Source of the DNA: Takifugu bimaculatus
Taxonomy: Eukaryota; Chordata; Actinopteri; Tetraodontiformes; Tetraodontidae
Reading direction: 5' to 3'
Length of the DNA stretch: 64,000 nt
Assembly: GCA_004026145.2 (NCBI GenBank)
Contig: CP034994.1
Span: 9,011,025-9,075,024 of the forward strand
Part shown: piece after piece, positions 33,701 through 46,300 of the stretch
Layout of the letters: each line of letters opens with the position of its first letter
Numbering within the stretch: position 1 is the stretch's first letter
Translations under genes and position numbers: made by a program
The notes under the pieces: generated by a model
The model's input: the letters and a program-made list of their open reading frames with translations, nothing else
Told to the model about the DNA's origin: nothing
Database searches by the model: none

Positions 33701-35500
33701 GAGAGACCGAGGGGCAAGATGGTTCTTTGTGGGTTTTTTGTGCTTCATTAGTTAACCGGGCCGTTTGACTCGACGCACAACACAAAATTCTCTTTAATCA
33801 ATGCGCCCCTGACGTCTCGGTGCTAACACTCATGCTAATGTTAGCTTTAATCAGCTCGCTAGGTAGTGACCTGACACTGGATTAGAGCTTGATTGAATAA
33901 ATATGTGTGTTTTAATGCAACTCTTACATGTCAAGGTCAGTCATGAGCATCTTGAGTCATGCGGCAGACAGCTTTGCAGTACCGGGTTTGTACTCAGTAA
34001 CCGCACGACTACAGAATGCCAGTTTGAATCGCTCTTCATCAGCTACTGAATGATTTTTACTTTGCGATTTGAATTAGAAGAGATGACAACCTTGTGTTTC
34101 TGACGCATGCTCTTTTATATCTACACTGAGTAGTGTAGAACGGTGTGTGTGCGTGTGGGTTGTGTGTGGTTGTGAGTGTGTGGGTTGCTTTAATGCCGAG
34201 TTACATGTCATCACTTTAAGTGATTCATCCATACGTCTCAGTTGCTTTTATCTGCTTGATATGCAGATATGCAGAGACTAGTTGATGCAATTTTAGGAAT
34301 TTGTTTCGGGGCATTTCTGGTGTTTGCAAACAGACCTGGGTGCTTGTGTGCTTGAACGCATGTCTTCATTATCTTTTCAAACCACATGCTCTTTGCACCC
34401 AGATATTCACAACCATCCTTGTTATTTGTACCTGAGGAGAAATTAAAATTTACATTTTTGTGTAAATCCTGTATCATTGGGCAGATGCTGCATTTGCACT
34501 TTTGTATCCAGGGACCTAAATGTAGGATATCATGTTGGCGGTTTGACTCTCCACCCCGGGGTCTGAGGGGACTGAGCTCTGAAACCTGATAAGTAAAACA
34601 TGTCAAAACCTCCCTGCCGCTGAAGACCTGAAGATCTGCTGGAAGCTGTAATGAAACATTATCTGCATTCTTCGATTATGTCTGCAGTCACCCTGCCTGA
34701 CTTTGTCAGTGTGCAGTTAAACTTCTGGGTGTAAACAGCATATTTGGTGACCTCTGGTTTTTCTGCATAGGCTTGTGTGCATTTTCCATTCTTCTTTTGC
34801 ATTTTAAGACACATTTTCATGACAGCTTTGCATTGGGTGATAAGGAAAAGGGCTAAAACAGGCATGGAAGGGGAATCCGGCCATAAAGGCTGGATGTCCT
34901 CGGTGTAGCTGTGAGCCGGGTTGAGCTGGGAGGTGTGTGTAATTCTGTTGTTCCCTCTGTTTCTGCTGGGCAACGGTAGACTGATGGAGGAGGTAGTCCC
35001 AGGACACTGGGGGAACCGGTAAGCCTGCTAATCCCCTTCTCCTCCTCGGCTGCTCTCTTTTCTCTGTCTCAGCACTCTTCCTTTTCCATCTTTTCCATCT
35101 TTTCTTCCTCCTCTCTCTCTCTGTCTCTCTCTAAGTGCTCAATATTCCCACCTTTAAGGTTTCTGCCTGTTACGTGTTCCATGTGTACCCTGTGCGTGAC
35201 TCTCCTGAAGGTCTGTCCATCTATTTTGCACCTCTGGGCATGCATTTGTACTGTGCTGGGAGGCGCATGGTGCAGAGCAATCACTCCAAGGCTTATGCTA
35301 CCATACTCACCGATAGGGGGCGATAACGCACCACTTTACCCAGTACTGTTGAGCTCGTTGAAGGAATGGGTGACTCGTTTTTACAGCAGTGTTGTACACA
35401 TGACACATTACACAACCCTTGTCTTAAACAATATGCATGAGAACATGATGCCAATGATACGTCCAGTTCTGTTGTTATGTTTTTTCATTGAAACAGAATG

Positions 35501-35536
<36 letters not shown>

Positions 35537-36486
35537 TGTGTGTGTCTGTGTGTGCGTGCGTGTGTTTGTGTGTGTGTGAGAATATCGGATTAAGCCCATA
35601 CTACGGGGAGAAGTAATTGAGATAAATTTGTTTCCCTGGATTTTTGCCTAAAATCTGTCACACATTAAACAAATTGCTTCAATACCATGAATGTATTATA
35701 CACATCCTGGTTTCCTGTTCAAAAAACAAATAAAACTGAAGTAGTGCCTAACTTTCTGCAGGTACTTTATGTTTGTCGCTTTACGATATTGATGCAGAGA
35801 ACGGGCTCGATCGCTGTTCCATAAAAGCTCGATTAGATGTTTTGTTTAACGTGTGACCTTTAGATGGTTCCTAATCGGCTGTGCCTGATAGTTGACGTTA
35901 CAGGCGACGTTAGGTGGGTTGCAGAGGTCCAAATTAAAATGTCCTTTTCCCCCCTCTCTCAACAGGAAGCCGAAGCAGCGGCTCCAACCCCAGCGCAGGC
36001 AAAGGTAGACGCTCCTCCCCGCAGGAGAAGAGCCAGCGGTCAGCATCCAATGAATCGGAGCCCCGCATCCGTGGAGGAAGACGCGGTGAACGCTCTGCCA
36101 GCCAGATGAGCCATCAAAGCCACACCGTCTCTAGTCACAGTCACGCCCGATCGAGCCTCAGTCACAGTCACTCTCACAGGAGTCACCCCCACTCACAGAA
36201 CAGCCACCCATCATTCAGCTACAGCCACGCCCCCTTCTCTCAGCCAGGACCGGGCTCGTGCGCTCACAGCGAGCGGAGCCACGCCTCCTCCTACGGCCCC
36301 CCAGGTTTGCCTCCCCCTTATTGCCTGGCCCGACTGGCCCCCAAACCCTCAGTCAGCAGCACTACGCCCCCTGGAGCCCCTCCTGGGAGAGAGTTGGCAG
36401 CCATTCCTCCAGAGCTCACCGCTAGCCGCCAGTCCTTCCAGCACGCCATGGGCAATCCCTGCGAGTTCTTTGTGGACATCATGTGA
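18705..36486 (+). CDS. dvl1: Dishevelled segment polarity protein 1 (DVL1)
   Basis: Dishevelled carries Wnt signals from Frizzled to the beta-catenin and planar-polarity branches by polymerising in cytoplasmic and membrane puncta. Fifteen coding exons join in frame: 18705-18874, 23705-23774, 25693-25814, 28644-28762, 30850-30988, 31441-31534, 31612-31681, 31758-31897, 32237-32313, 32457-32524, 32617-32694, 32786-32920, 33235-33402, 33478-33693 and 35966-36486. They give 728 aa (human about 695). The DIX domain (about 1-85) starts MAETKIIYHIDEEETPYLVK. A basic run RRHKRRRRRHK precedes the PDZ domain (about 245-335; FLGISIVGQSNDRGDGG). The DEP domain (about 400-485) has MQLPDSGLEIRDRMWLK and ends YYTFGDLC. 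The extreme C-terminus is NPCEFFVDIM, as in the family. An unusual Ser/His-rich tract lies before it. Exon 12 has two in-frame acceptors. DVL1 rather than DVL2/3 is supported by its mxra8-aurkaip1 neighbours. Confidence 0.96.
18875..23704 (+). other. dvl1 intron 1
   Basis: A 4.8-kb intron. It holds a CpG-rich stretch at about 21540-21670, a short (CA)n at about 22051-22074, and C-runs at 23606-23638 just before exon 2. No further coding exon was found. Confidence 0.8.
23775..25692 (+). other. dvl1 intron 2
   Basis: A 1.9-kb intron, mostly AT-rich in its first two thirds and more CpG-rich near 25490-25560. No coding exon or recognisable repeat family was found. Confidence 0.8.
25815..28643 (+). 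other. dvl1 intron 3
   Basis: A 2.8-kb intron. A compact motif cluster at about 27190-27320 contains two ATTTGCAT octamers (27233-27240, 27297-27304) and a CACGTG E-box (27315-27320); it could be an intronic enhancer. Otherwise I see no coding exon. Confidence 0.75.
28763..30849 (+). other. dvl1 intron 4
   Basis: A 2.1-kb intron with moderate GC content and several short open frames that show no family resemblance. No splice-bounded in-frame exon was found. Confidence 0.75.
33694..35965 (+). other. dvl1 intron 14
   Basis: A 2.3-kb intron before the last exon, containing TG-rich sequence near 34140-34185 and a (TG)n tract at 35505-35578. No coding exon was found. Confidence 0.8.
35505..35578 (+). 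repeat. imperfect (TG)n microsatellite
   Basis: TG repeat with CG, CT and TTT interruptions, about 74 bp, in the last dvl1 intron. Confidence 0.95.
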
Positions 36487-37693
36487 CGAGACAGTGCCTT
36501 GTAAACAACACTGAGCACAACAGTTCTCCCCCCTCACCCCCTCTGCTTCTCTGACTCTCTCTAAGTGGGATGTAGACCATCACTGGTCTTCCTGTAATTT
36601 ATGTTTCCCTGGAATCCAGAGTGTGTCAGAATCCAGAGTCCCCTCCCCACACACAAACACTCACACACCCACACAAACACACACGGCAGAAGTCCCCCTT
36701 TTGTATTGACGTGATGTATACAGTTTGTGAAACGTGAGTGCTAATTCAGTGTGGTGATTCTTCAAACGCTGCCACGCAGACTTTATTGGGAAACCAACCC
36801 AGGATGAATCCTGTTCCTGGCTGGGCCTGGATCTCAATCCCCAGGACCCAGACAAAGCAGCCAGGCATCGTCTGAGCTAGACTTCATGTTGCATGACTGT
36901 GTCAACTGCTTTAACGAGAGTTTTCACAAATACTTTTGGTTAAAGTGTTACCCTTATTGGGAGGAGGAGTTACCTTCTGTTTCTGTCCTTAAGGAAAAAA
37001 TCCAAACACTGGATGTTTTTGTGATGTTATTTATGTGATCATGTTGCGTTGATGTGTCATACTTTTTGACTACACACAGCTGTCAGACAGACAATCAGGC
37101 CTCCCTCTTTGTGAACGAGCCGCCAGTTCCCGCTGTCCCAGCTGTGCACGGTCTAATGTCCCATTACGGCGGCGAGTGCTTCACAATCCTGAGGCACCAC
37201 AACGCTCAAAGTGAGCCGTCGTCTTAAAAAAAAAAACCCTTTACAAACAGAAAACTCCCCACAGCTGAAATTCAAACAGGGTAAAGGTGAGTTTGGCAAC
37301 TTGACTCAAAACCTCAGTTGTTTCCTTGTGATTAACAGTGTGATTAAAGCCAAAGTCTTACGTAATGTGATTAAAGTTCAAAAAACATCAGGAGCTGTGA
37401 TGTAAATTGGTTATCATCTGATCCTTCATGTGTTAGCATCTAAGTGACTTTTAGGGGAATCCTGACTCTCTGTGACTCACCCCCCTCACACAACTTTAAT
37501 TTCTACTTTCTAAATTACAACTATCAAAAGAACATGAACACCCAAGAAACTACATTTAAGAGCACTTTTCCATTTTGTCTCCTTCCTTCCTTGGTATCAA
37601 ACACTGTTTGCAATCGAAGCGTCCTCTTTGATTTTGTTCCTTTAAAAAAAAAAAGAAGAAATTGTACATAGAAATTTATTATATATAAATAAA
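36487..37693 (+). other. dvl1: dvl1 3' UTR
   Basis: About 1.2 kb from the TGA to an AATAAA at 37688-37693. It includes a CA-rich stretch (36650-36684), and a Pumilio-type element TGTACATA at 37663-37670 close to the poly(A) signal, which could govern mRNA stability or translation. No other coding sequence is seen. Confidence 0.7.
37688..37693 (+). terminator. dvl1 polyadenylation signal
   Basis: AATAAA in an AT-rich context (tatataaataaactatata), 1.2 kb after the dvl1 stop and before the intergenic region. Confidence 0.65.
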
Positions 37694-39311
37694 CTATATA
37701 TGTTAAAACGTTGTTTGTATTTGTTAAAGGTAGTCAGTAACATTTATTTTTTTCCACAGGACCACTAGATGGAGATATTTGACGTGCGCTTTATTTAATA
37801 AGCCATTTAAATTCACTTGCACTTATATCTGAATTTAATCATCTGGCCACATATTACAGCTAACACCTCTTAATCTTCCCAGCACTGGGGTTGCTCTGTA
37901 CTTTCCCAGTGGGCTGCACCACTTGATGGCTTGCTGCAGACCCCCCCCGGTCTGTCCGACCCACGGACCATGAAGGACTCACTGCCCCCACGTGAAGTGG
38001 TTTGTTACAGGAAGTATGACGTCCTTGCCTCCGGATGTGGTGCAAAAATGAGCCTCCCCCACGAGATAGTGAAGGCTAGGATGATATTTATAGATGACAG
38101 ACGTTGACTGCTGTCACTAATGGTTGCAGGTTGAGTCGAGAGGCTGATGTCGGCCTACATGTTGAAACACTTGGACTTATTTACCAGCAGTGTGACTCGA
38201 GTCGCTCTGCTCGCAGCTCGTGCTTTCTGTGTCACCATGTTAATGAGGTGGGGTTTGCCGTGGCCCTGGTTGTAACGCTGAAGGTTAAAGTGTGGGAGGT
38301 GTTTTCTTGAGTTTTGTAGGCTGGCTTATGACATCACGCCCGCTGATGGCCAGTGTGTAAGGTGTAATGTGGCAGAAGCAAAGACGTTGTAAAGGTTAAA
38401 CAGAAGAAGAAAAAAACCTACCAAATGTCAAATAAGTGTCATCTGGCAGTTTTAAAAGGTGATCCTAAAAACAAACTCAAAAAAATGAACTTAGTTTTCC
38501 CAAAGCTGGAACATGAACTGATCACAGAGGTTTAAAGGGAGTTAATTACCATCCGAGCTTTTTCAGGAAGGCACAAGTCATTTCCCCTTTCTGTTTCTCT
38601 TTCCCTGGTGTTGGGAGTTCAAATAAATCTCCAGGACATGATTGCAACAGGTGACTAAATCCATGAGGGGAAATTTGGTGGCGATTTACCCTGGAACTTG
38701 TGATTCTGCTCTGGTCTAATGGAGGTGTCATGCTGGCAGCTTTCAGTTGTGCAATAATTTCATGGGAAACTAAACATCGTCGTCATGCGTTCTGTGTTGT
38801 GTTTAACGGTTGATTGTATTTGAGGGTTAAGTGATTATAGCTCAGAAAACAGGCTGACTTATCTTTAAACACATTCATCCTGTCCAGACAGACCAAACAC
38901 AAACTGTATTTCACCCATGACCAAGAGCAGCCTCATTCTGATGTTATGAGCCTCTCCTAAAAGCAAACATTCTAAAAACTAATCATTACTTCAATTCAAC
39001 CTCAAAACGTAGGGTGTACTTTCTTCTTACCGCTCTTTTTTTATATTCAAGCCATTCAAATGAGTGTGTGACGTTCACACCCCCCCCCCCCTCCCCTCAG
39101 TATGAAAGTGTGGCCTGTCAGTGATCTCACTTCAGAGAGCCCCACGGCTGAGCATGTTTAAATCTAATACTGCACAGTGACTTTAACTGGGGAAGAAATT
39201 GAATTCTGCCCATTTATTTATTGATCCCTACTACAGATCTGGACATTGAGTTCCTGGGATACCTTGGCTGCGACATCCTTTCAACAGGACGTTTGGAGAG
39301 CTGACAGGAGG
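37694..39311. other. intergenic region dvl1-tnfrsf9
   Basis: About 1.6 kb with no coding exon that I recognise. It ends in the 5' region of the TNF receptor gene. A C-run lies at 39080-39093. I did not find a convincing TATA box or NF-kB site by eye. Confidence 0.6.
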
Positions 39312-41270
39312 ATGGCTGTGACCTTGTGGATGATGCTTCTCTGTCTGCTCATGCACGGCTCTTTCTGCACTAACGAGCATATAGAAAGCGGCTGCCTGAA
39401 ATGGTCATTAGATAAAACCGACGAGAACAATGTTTGCTGTGATGTCTGCCGACCTGGTGAGTTGACGCAACCGTTTTAACGCTATCTCAGTTTGACCTAA
39501 TGGAGTTCATTTGTTAATTTTCTTTTAGCACTTGAGAAGTACCAAAATAGCACTGAACCTAAGGAAAAAGCCAGCCGATCTTTTAAATTTCATATTCATC
39601 TACTGTGGTTTATCAAAGCCGAATGTAGTTTCAGTGGTTTTTCAGTTAATAGTGTTTGAAACAGGATTGAGAGGAAGTTTAAAAATATGTGTCTTGGTGA
39701 ATTATGTCTGAAATTTTACAAACATCTGTAGGCCAGGGCATTTGAAAGCTTTTATTCTAGCTCCCATGTGCAGCATACAAAAGTCTGTTTTCTAAATTTA
39801 CTGTGTGAGATTGATTCCTGTGTGTTTGCAGGAAACCATCTGGTCAAACGCTGTGGCCCATCACCAGAAGAGCTTTGCACCCCCTGTAAGCCCAATAGAT
39901 TTACGGTGCAGCCAGACAGCTTCAAATGTAGCCAGTGCACCCAGTGTGTAGGTATGTGTGTGGACATCCTTTTTGTTGTCTCTCTTCTAACATCCAAAAT
40001 AGAAAACTGAAGGGGGGACCTTTTCTGTTTTTCTTTTGACCTTTTCTGATCACGTGTGCCCTGGTGGAGCAAAAGTATCTTGACACAAGTGGGCTGGGCG
40101 ACCGAGCCCAGGTCTGAGGATCGCTCCCCTCACTGTAGCGTTAGTTGTTACCTTTGTGATCAGTGAGAAGCTCCTGTTTTAAAGAACTAAACTCCACCAT
40201 CCTGGATTTACAATGGTGACACTTCCAGTCAAAATCCAGGCGTCTCCAATGTTTGAGCCATAAAGGTGGCACATAATTTCTAGCCTGTTTTTAAATCCCT
40301 GAATGGTCCTCAAGAGAGCGAGAGCATCCTAAATGTGACTCCAACCTGCAGTTGTTGAGAGCCGAGGACCCAGCCTGTCACCGTGACACACTTTTAGAAG
40401 TTAGATCTCAGCCTGAGTTCTAAGAAGAGTGGGAGATGAGAGGGAAACATCTGTATGAACCCTAACATTGGCTTTCATTCGCATGCAAGATATTTGATGC
40501 TTAAGTGGCATTACTCTTTATATTCAGGTGCGCAGATCCTTCTAGAAAAATGCACCCCGACAAGAGACACTGTGTGTGGATGTAAAGAAGGACTCATGTG
40601 TGGAGATGACCAGTGCAGCTTCTGCATAACAGCCTGCGTCAACGGAACCTTCTATGACCAAATGCAGCAGAGGATGTAAACCCTGGAGCACCAGGTAAGA
40701 GTTCGGCTTCACAAAACCTGTCATTTCAGTGTGCGGGCTTCTCATAAGTCCTCCCTTCCTGGAAGGTGTCGCAATCCAGATCAGGTGATTGTCGCCAAGG
40801 GAGATGCTTTCAGTGACATCAAGTGTGACGATGCCACAGCTTCAGCGGACTATGGTAGGATGTGATTCCATATTCTCTCTCTGTTTCCGCTGAAAAGCAG
40901 CCAATCAAACCTGCCGTTTCTGCCACATCGCAGTCGATACTTTGGTCTTGGCCCTGCTGCCCGGCATGGTCATCCTCCTCCTCCTCCTCATCATCTTCAG
41001 TGTGACTTTAAAACTACAGCAGGAAAAGAAATCGGAAAAAACCAAGCTGGAGACGCCTGTGATCGGAACGCCTACAGATAATGGTGAGAGTGGGAATGCT
41101 GGGATTTCCAAACACATCAGACCTTTTTAAAATGTCCTGTTTCTTCCTCTCTAGACGACCACATGACCTTGATAGCAATCGAGTGCAGTTTCCACGAAGC
41201 CGAGCAGGAGCAAGGCAGCAGCTTGGAGTCCCTTGTGTCAGAAAACTCAACAAAGGAGCTTATTGAATGA
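39312..41270 (+). CDS. tnfrsf9: TNFRSF9 (CD137/4-1BB)-like TNF receptor with a frameshift in coding exon 3
   Basis: A T-cell co-stimulatory TNF-receptor family protein. Exons are 39312-39456 (signal peptide MAVTLWMMLLCLLMHGSFC and first Cys-rich part), 39832-39951, 40528-40694, 40766-40854, 40934-41083 (transmembrane, LALLPGMVILLLLLII) and 41155-41270. Cysteine spacing and pieces such as RCGPSPEELCTPC, EKCTPTRDTVCGC and NGTFYDQ fit TNFRSF9, and a short acidic tail (CSFHEAEQEQG) resembles the CD137 tail. In exon 3 the frame runs into TAA at 40677-40679, while the conserved Cys-Lys-Pro-Trp piece continues in another frame up to a strong donor (caggtaaga) at 40695. All other junctions are in phase. 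The allele is therefore truncated before the membrane segment unless it is an assembly error or a donor at 40676 is used. Neighbouring uts2 and camta1 support TNFRSF9 over TNFRSF4/18, since TNFRSF9-UTS2 are neighbours in human 1p36.23. Confidence 0.8.
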
Positions 41271-43389
41271 GGGGGCGGTAAATGAGTCTGGATCAAACAA
41301 GTGGAATACCCCTCTGAGGTTTTACTCAGCTGGTGATGATGAGGAGGGACTTCCTGATTCACACGAGCCACAAACTTTTTCAGGGAGCTCTGAAGCCCTG
41401 AATCTGCTTGGCTGATCCGCAGCCAGTCTTCTGCCCACTCCCACTTCATTGGACTTAAATGTGACTTGATTCTATGTTAGTGTGCTGCGGGGAGCGTTTC
41501 CAGTCACCTCACAGATATGGTGACAGCAAACAGGAAAAAGGGGAATTCTGTAAGAGAGGGAAAAAACCCCCAAGTGACTGTTTTATTCATTCTGTAAATA
41601 ACGCAGCGAACACAGCTTGTGCTTTGTGAAACTAAGACTGTACAGTAGGTGTCGAGGCTGTAACTGTACCAGGCTTACATGAGTAGGCTCCAGTTTCACT
41701 TGCTGAGTGTTTCCACGTTCGTGCGCAGCTCCTGCCTCTTCTGTTTGAACGTGCACAAAAGGTGTCAATGTTGCATTTCATCTGGGCCTGTAGCCGAGCC
41801 CACACACCTCCCCGAAGTGCTTAGTTTGATCTAACTGAAGGATAAACCAGGACACACAACCAGAAAGATGATAATTCTCTGTGATTAACTATAGATTTTT
41901 CTTTCTTTGTCTTTGTTTTTAATATTAAAACAACAGGAGAGGGGTGACAGCAGGACATAATGCTGCTTTTGACTGTACAGTATATTACCGAGAATTTGTG
42001 GCGGGCTTTCCACACATTGTATTGTTATCAAAAATCCCAGTCCAGGGAACTCCCACAAAATTTGATTTAATGTTTCATTGTGGTTAGGGTATGCAAATGT
42101 TCTACTTAAGCCTTTAAAGCTGAGCCTGTTGTGCAATAGTGTGGATGAAAAAAAGAGAGGAACTCTGGAATTCTTTTGTTAGTCAATCAAAACAAGCCTG
42201 GGCATTCCCACCAAACCTGTCTGAGGATGAATGCTGCATGACAGAATGTAACTTTAAAAGGTCGAGCCGTCCAAAAACACCCATCCAGGAAGAGCGGCGC
42301 TCGTGTCATGTTTGTCTGTGGACAAGGAGAAAGTTCCCATTAAGGTTTATGTTCTTAGAAATTGATCACCAAGTTAAAATGTTTGAGAAAGTTCCAGGTT
42401 AGCTCTCACCCTCAGTACGGCTCCAGTGGGGTGAGCAGCTGAATTCAGCGTTTCCATTCATCCTCCTTCAACAGACTTGTTCATATATTCATAGTGATTC
42501 TTTTCATATGTCTACATATCAATGCAGTGTGTATAAACTCCTTTATTTGTTGCCCTTTCCATAACAACCGCAATGAGACATTTAATGTACTAAAAATAAG
42601 AAAAGGAAAAACAGCAATGGCATCACAATCAGGTAGAGATACAAAAAGCAAGAGAACAATAAATACTTCTGTTTTTAAAAGTTGTAAAACGACCACAAGT
42701 GTGTCTGGACTGATGAAAAAGGGAAAAGTACATAAAATAATCCGGGTTAACGGCTTCATTTAGGAGGACTCGTTGAGGTGAATCTGAAATTCTGGTCAGT
42801 TTTGGTCAGAACAGCATCAACAAAGAGCGCTGATGAATAGAATCATTAAGTCATCTCATCCATGCTGGTCATTCTGGGATGTTGTTTGGAGGTGCTGGTA
42901 CTGTATAGGTCCATCAGGAAACCTGATATATGAAAATATTCAACATACTTGGATGCAGCCACATATTCCTTCAGTTCTTAATGGACAGTTATCAATTGAT
43001 TGTCATTGTTAACGTCAGCAATGTGTCTCACACACGTCAGCTAAAAAAACCCCCAAACAGGACGTATTAAAGTAGTTTATCGGTCATTTGGGCTCAAAAA
43101 CTACCACACCCTTCCCGTTTTAGCTTTATTTGGGGAGGAAATGATACTACTTAGCTAACTATAAACAAAGGCTAAAAATGTAATCGAAAAAGTAATATTA
43201 AATTTAACACTGAAAAATACTCTGAAAAACTCGAAAATAATAAAGGCAGGAGTCCATGATGTTGACATAAGCAAGGAATATTTCAATTTCTTCTCTTGTC
43301 CGCTGGTCTAAAGTGCTAGTAGGGATGCTTCTGTGGATATAGTGTGTTTCATACATGAAGGACGTATATTTACACTCCATTAGAACAGA
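41271..43389. other. convergent 3' flanks of tnfrsf9 (+) and the ccdc50-like gene (-)
   Basis: About 2.1 kb of mostly AT-rich sequence between two stop codons that face each other. Plus-strand AATAAA occurs at 42658-42663 and 43239-43244. For the minus-strand gene, TTTATT on the plus strand at 43125-43130 and 42542-42547 are the nearest candidate signals. No further gene was seen. Confidence 0.6.
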
Positions 43390-46300
43390 TTACTGTTGTT
43401 TGCAGTTTTCCTTTTTCTCTTTGGGTTTCGAGCGCTCCGATTTATCTGCTTGCCGTTTTGTGGGAGCCACAAAAGTCGGCTCTGCTAGGAAGTCGTGTTG
43501 CTGCACGGGAAGCGTCTGACCGTCCAGCCCTGCATCAGAGGGAGAGACGACGTGAGCGATCCATTGTTTAAAAGGCTGGATTCTGAGCTCCATTTCCTGT
43601 TTACAGTACCCGTCTGTCGGTCCCGGTCCCTCTCTGTGCTTAACCTCCTGGCCTGGAAGGTCGGGTCGAGCTCTTCGGCGATGTTTCTGATGTGCTGGCT
43701 CTGTCTGTGAAGGCAGCAGCTTTAAGTCAGCATTGGGAGTCGGTGGAAACTGTTAGATTGGTGTGTTCAGGCAGTTACAGTGTAGTGGAGGTGGGACTGG
43801 GAGGCTGGTTCTCCGGGGAGCAATCCTCAATGGGAGAAGGAAGACCCTCGGAGTCAAGTCTCTCCCGTTGGCCCTGCGGCGGTGGACACGAAATGTGAAT
43901 AAGCATTACAAACACACAGATTGAGGAGAGGAGCTTTAACAACCGCTTCCATTAATCCCGCAGCACACCTGTCTGTCTCTGTCTCTGGCAGCCCGCCGGT
44001 CATGATGGCTGATCATGGCTCTGTGCTCGCGCCACGACGACGGCCCCTCTAACTCACGAGATCTCTGCTTTGATTTCATTTCCTGCTTTTGCATAAAATG
44101 AGCTATTTCCTAAAGCACAATCAAGAGGTTATGCAACAGGTTGAAGTTGACAAAAGGACACATTAGAGTGAGTTCAGTTTCTGCTGTCGCACCTCGTCCT
44201 GAGCCACTTGTGCTACTCTGAAGTCTCCCTCTGGGTAACAGGAAGGCGCAGAGGAATTCTGGCAACAGGAGACACCTTTGAAATCAAAGGTTCTTTTCCA
44301 TGACTTGCAATATGTGAAAAACCAGCATCCTTTACCCTCCTCAGACGGTTTTCCTCGTCCTCTTGCATTTTACGAGCCAGTTCTTCATCCTGCAAGACCT
44401 GCTGCAGCTCCCCCAGGTCGAGCCTCGCTTCAGCGGAATCTGGTTATGGGTCAGAGTTCAAAAGGTCAAATCTTGTTTTGAAGCTTGTCAGAGATCCAAA
44501 ATCCTCTCCACCGAACCACAGGACAAACGGTTATGATAATGAAATACAAGACGAGCAAAAGATGAACACAAACAAAAAAAGAATTTTCAATTAGTGATGA
44601 AATAGAGGCAAGAACGAGCTGAATTACACCAAACGACAGGGAAAAGCAGCAGGTGAAGTTTGTCTCATTCGATGAAGTGCGTGAGAATAATGATGGAAGG
44701 CAAGAATGAAAATGAACTGAGGATGTCTGAGGACAGCGGGATGGAGGAAAAGGAAAATGTTTCACTTCACCACGACCCCAAATGGATCCAGATTAGATGA
44801 TTGAGGGAATGTGAGAGGAGCAGATGTAGCAAGAATCTAGCTTTGGAAGGTTCTCCTCTGCAGACTGGAGATGGCTGCAGCTCTGGATGTTACCTGCTGC
44901 CACGTGTCTTGACCTACGCCTGGTTGAAGCCCTGATGCTGGCTCTGCTGCTGCTGCTGCTGCTGCTGCTGCGGAGGCTTTGGCTGCGCTGTGGGGCTCTT
45001 TGGCCGGGCTGATCTCTCCTCCTCCATGTTTCCTCCTCCGAGTTCACCCTTTCTTCAACAGCGTTGCATCGATTCCTGCGCTCATCTGTTGTCCCGCTGA
45101 CTCCAAAATCATTTTCATTCCAATCCCTCATGTGATCAGTTTTGGCTCCGTGGTCTCTCCACCTTCTGCTGCCTCCCTTTTCTCTGTTAGCAAGGGACGA
45201 CTCTCTGCTGCTAATCTCATAAACCTCTCCTCCACGCTCCGCAATATTGTGGAGCCTTTCTTTGTCCTCTCTGTGATCTCTCCCACTGCTCTCTCGGTGT
45301 GACGATCGTCTCTTCTCCCCGACATCTCCATGGAAACTGTGCCGAGTGGCGGAAGCTCTCTGAAAGCTTCTCTGATGCGGTCGGGAGTCACTGCAGGAGC
45401 CCTCGCTCCCATGGAGCACCTGGCTGTCTCTGCTCCGAGGCCCGAGTATTTGCAGCGACGCCCCGTTGTTGCTGATCCTCACAGGCACGCCCCGCTCTCT
45501 GAGGACGTGACCCAGCATCGCCCAAACACCGTTGCCGCTTTGCACCTCTCTGGAATTACTTCTGGATTCATCCCGAAAGTGCACATGTTTGTCAGCGTTG
45601 TCCCTATAGCTCCATGTTCTTGCTAACTCTCTGTTGCTTTGTCTCCTCCTGTCATGAAGCCTGAGCGATTCGCTGCGACTGCATCGCCTTTCTCCCACTT
45701 CACTGAACCCAGAACCCTTATCTGAATCCCTCAACCCCTCACACTCCTCCCTTTGGAGCCTTGCCTGACGCCAAATCAGAGGCCTCTTCTTGTCTACTTC
45801 ACCATTTTCATACTGGTTTTCCTCCCACACTTCCTTCTCCTCCTCCCAAACTTCCAGCTCATCAGGGACACTGCTGCCAGAGTTCCGACTCCTGAACTGT
45901 CTCTCTCTGTGTGGGTGATGTAAAGATCCCTGCCGTCTGAGGGGTGAGGCCTGAATTCTGTCGTTTGCTCTTTTGGACAAGGCAGAGTGTTCTGAGAAAA
46001 CCGTGTCAGAATCTTCAGAATCCTCACTGGAATGCTCTCTGAATTTGCTTCTAAATTTCCTGAAGGAATCTGTGTGTCTTTCGTTTGACCATGAATTTGT
46101 GTTATTTGGAGGTGCTACAGCTCTGCAGGAGTCAGCTTTCGGCTCGGGGACACTTGAACGTCTGTACGAAGTAGAAGAGTGCCACCTAGTGGCCGACGTT
46201 GAACACTGCTCCTCTACTGGCTCAGGGCTGCAGAGTGTGTGTTGGGGTGGGGGAGGCAGCGGGGGAGTGGTCGCGCTGCCTTTAGTTACAACACAAATGC

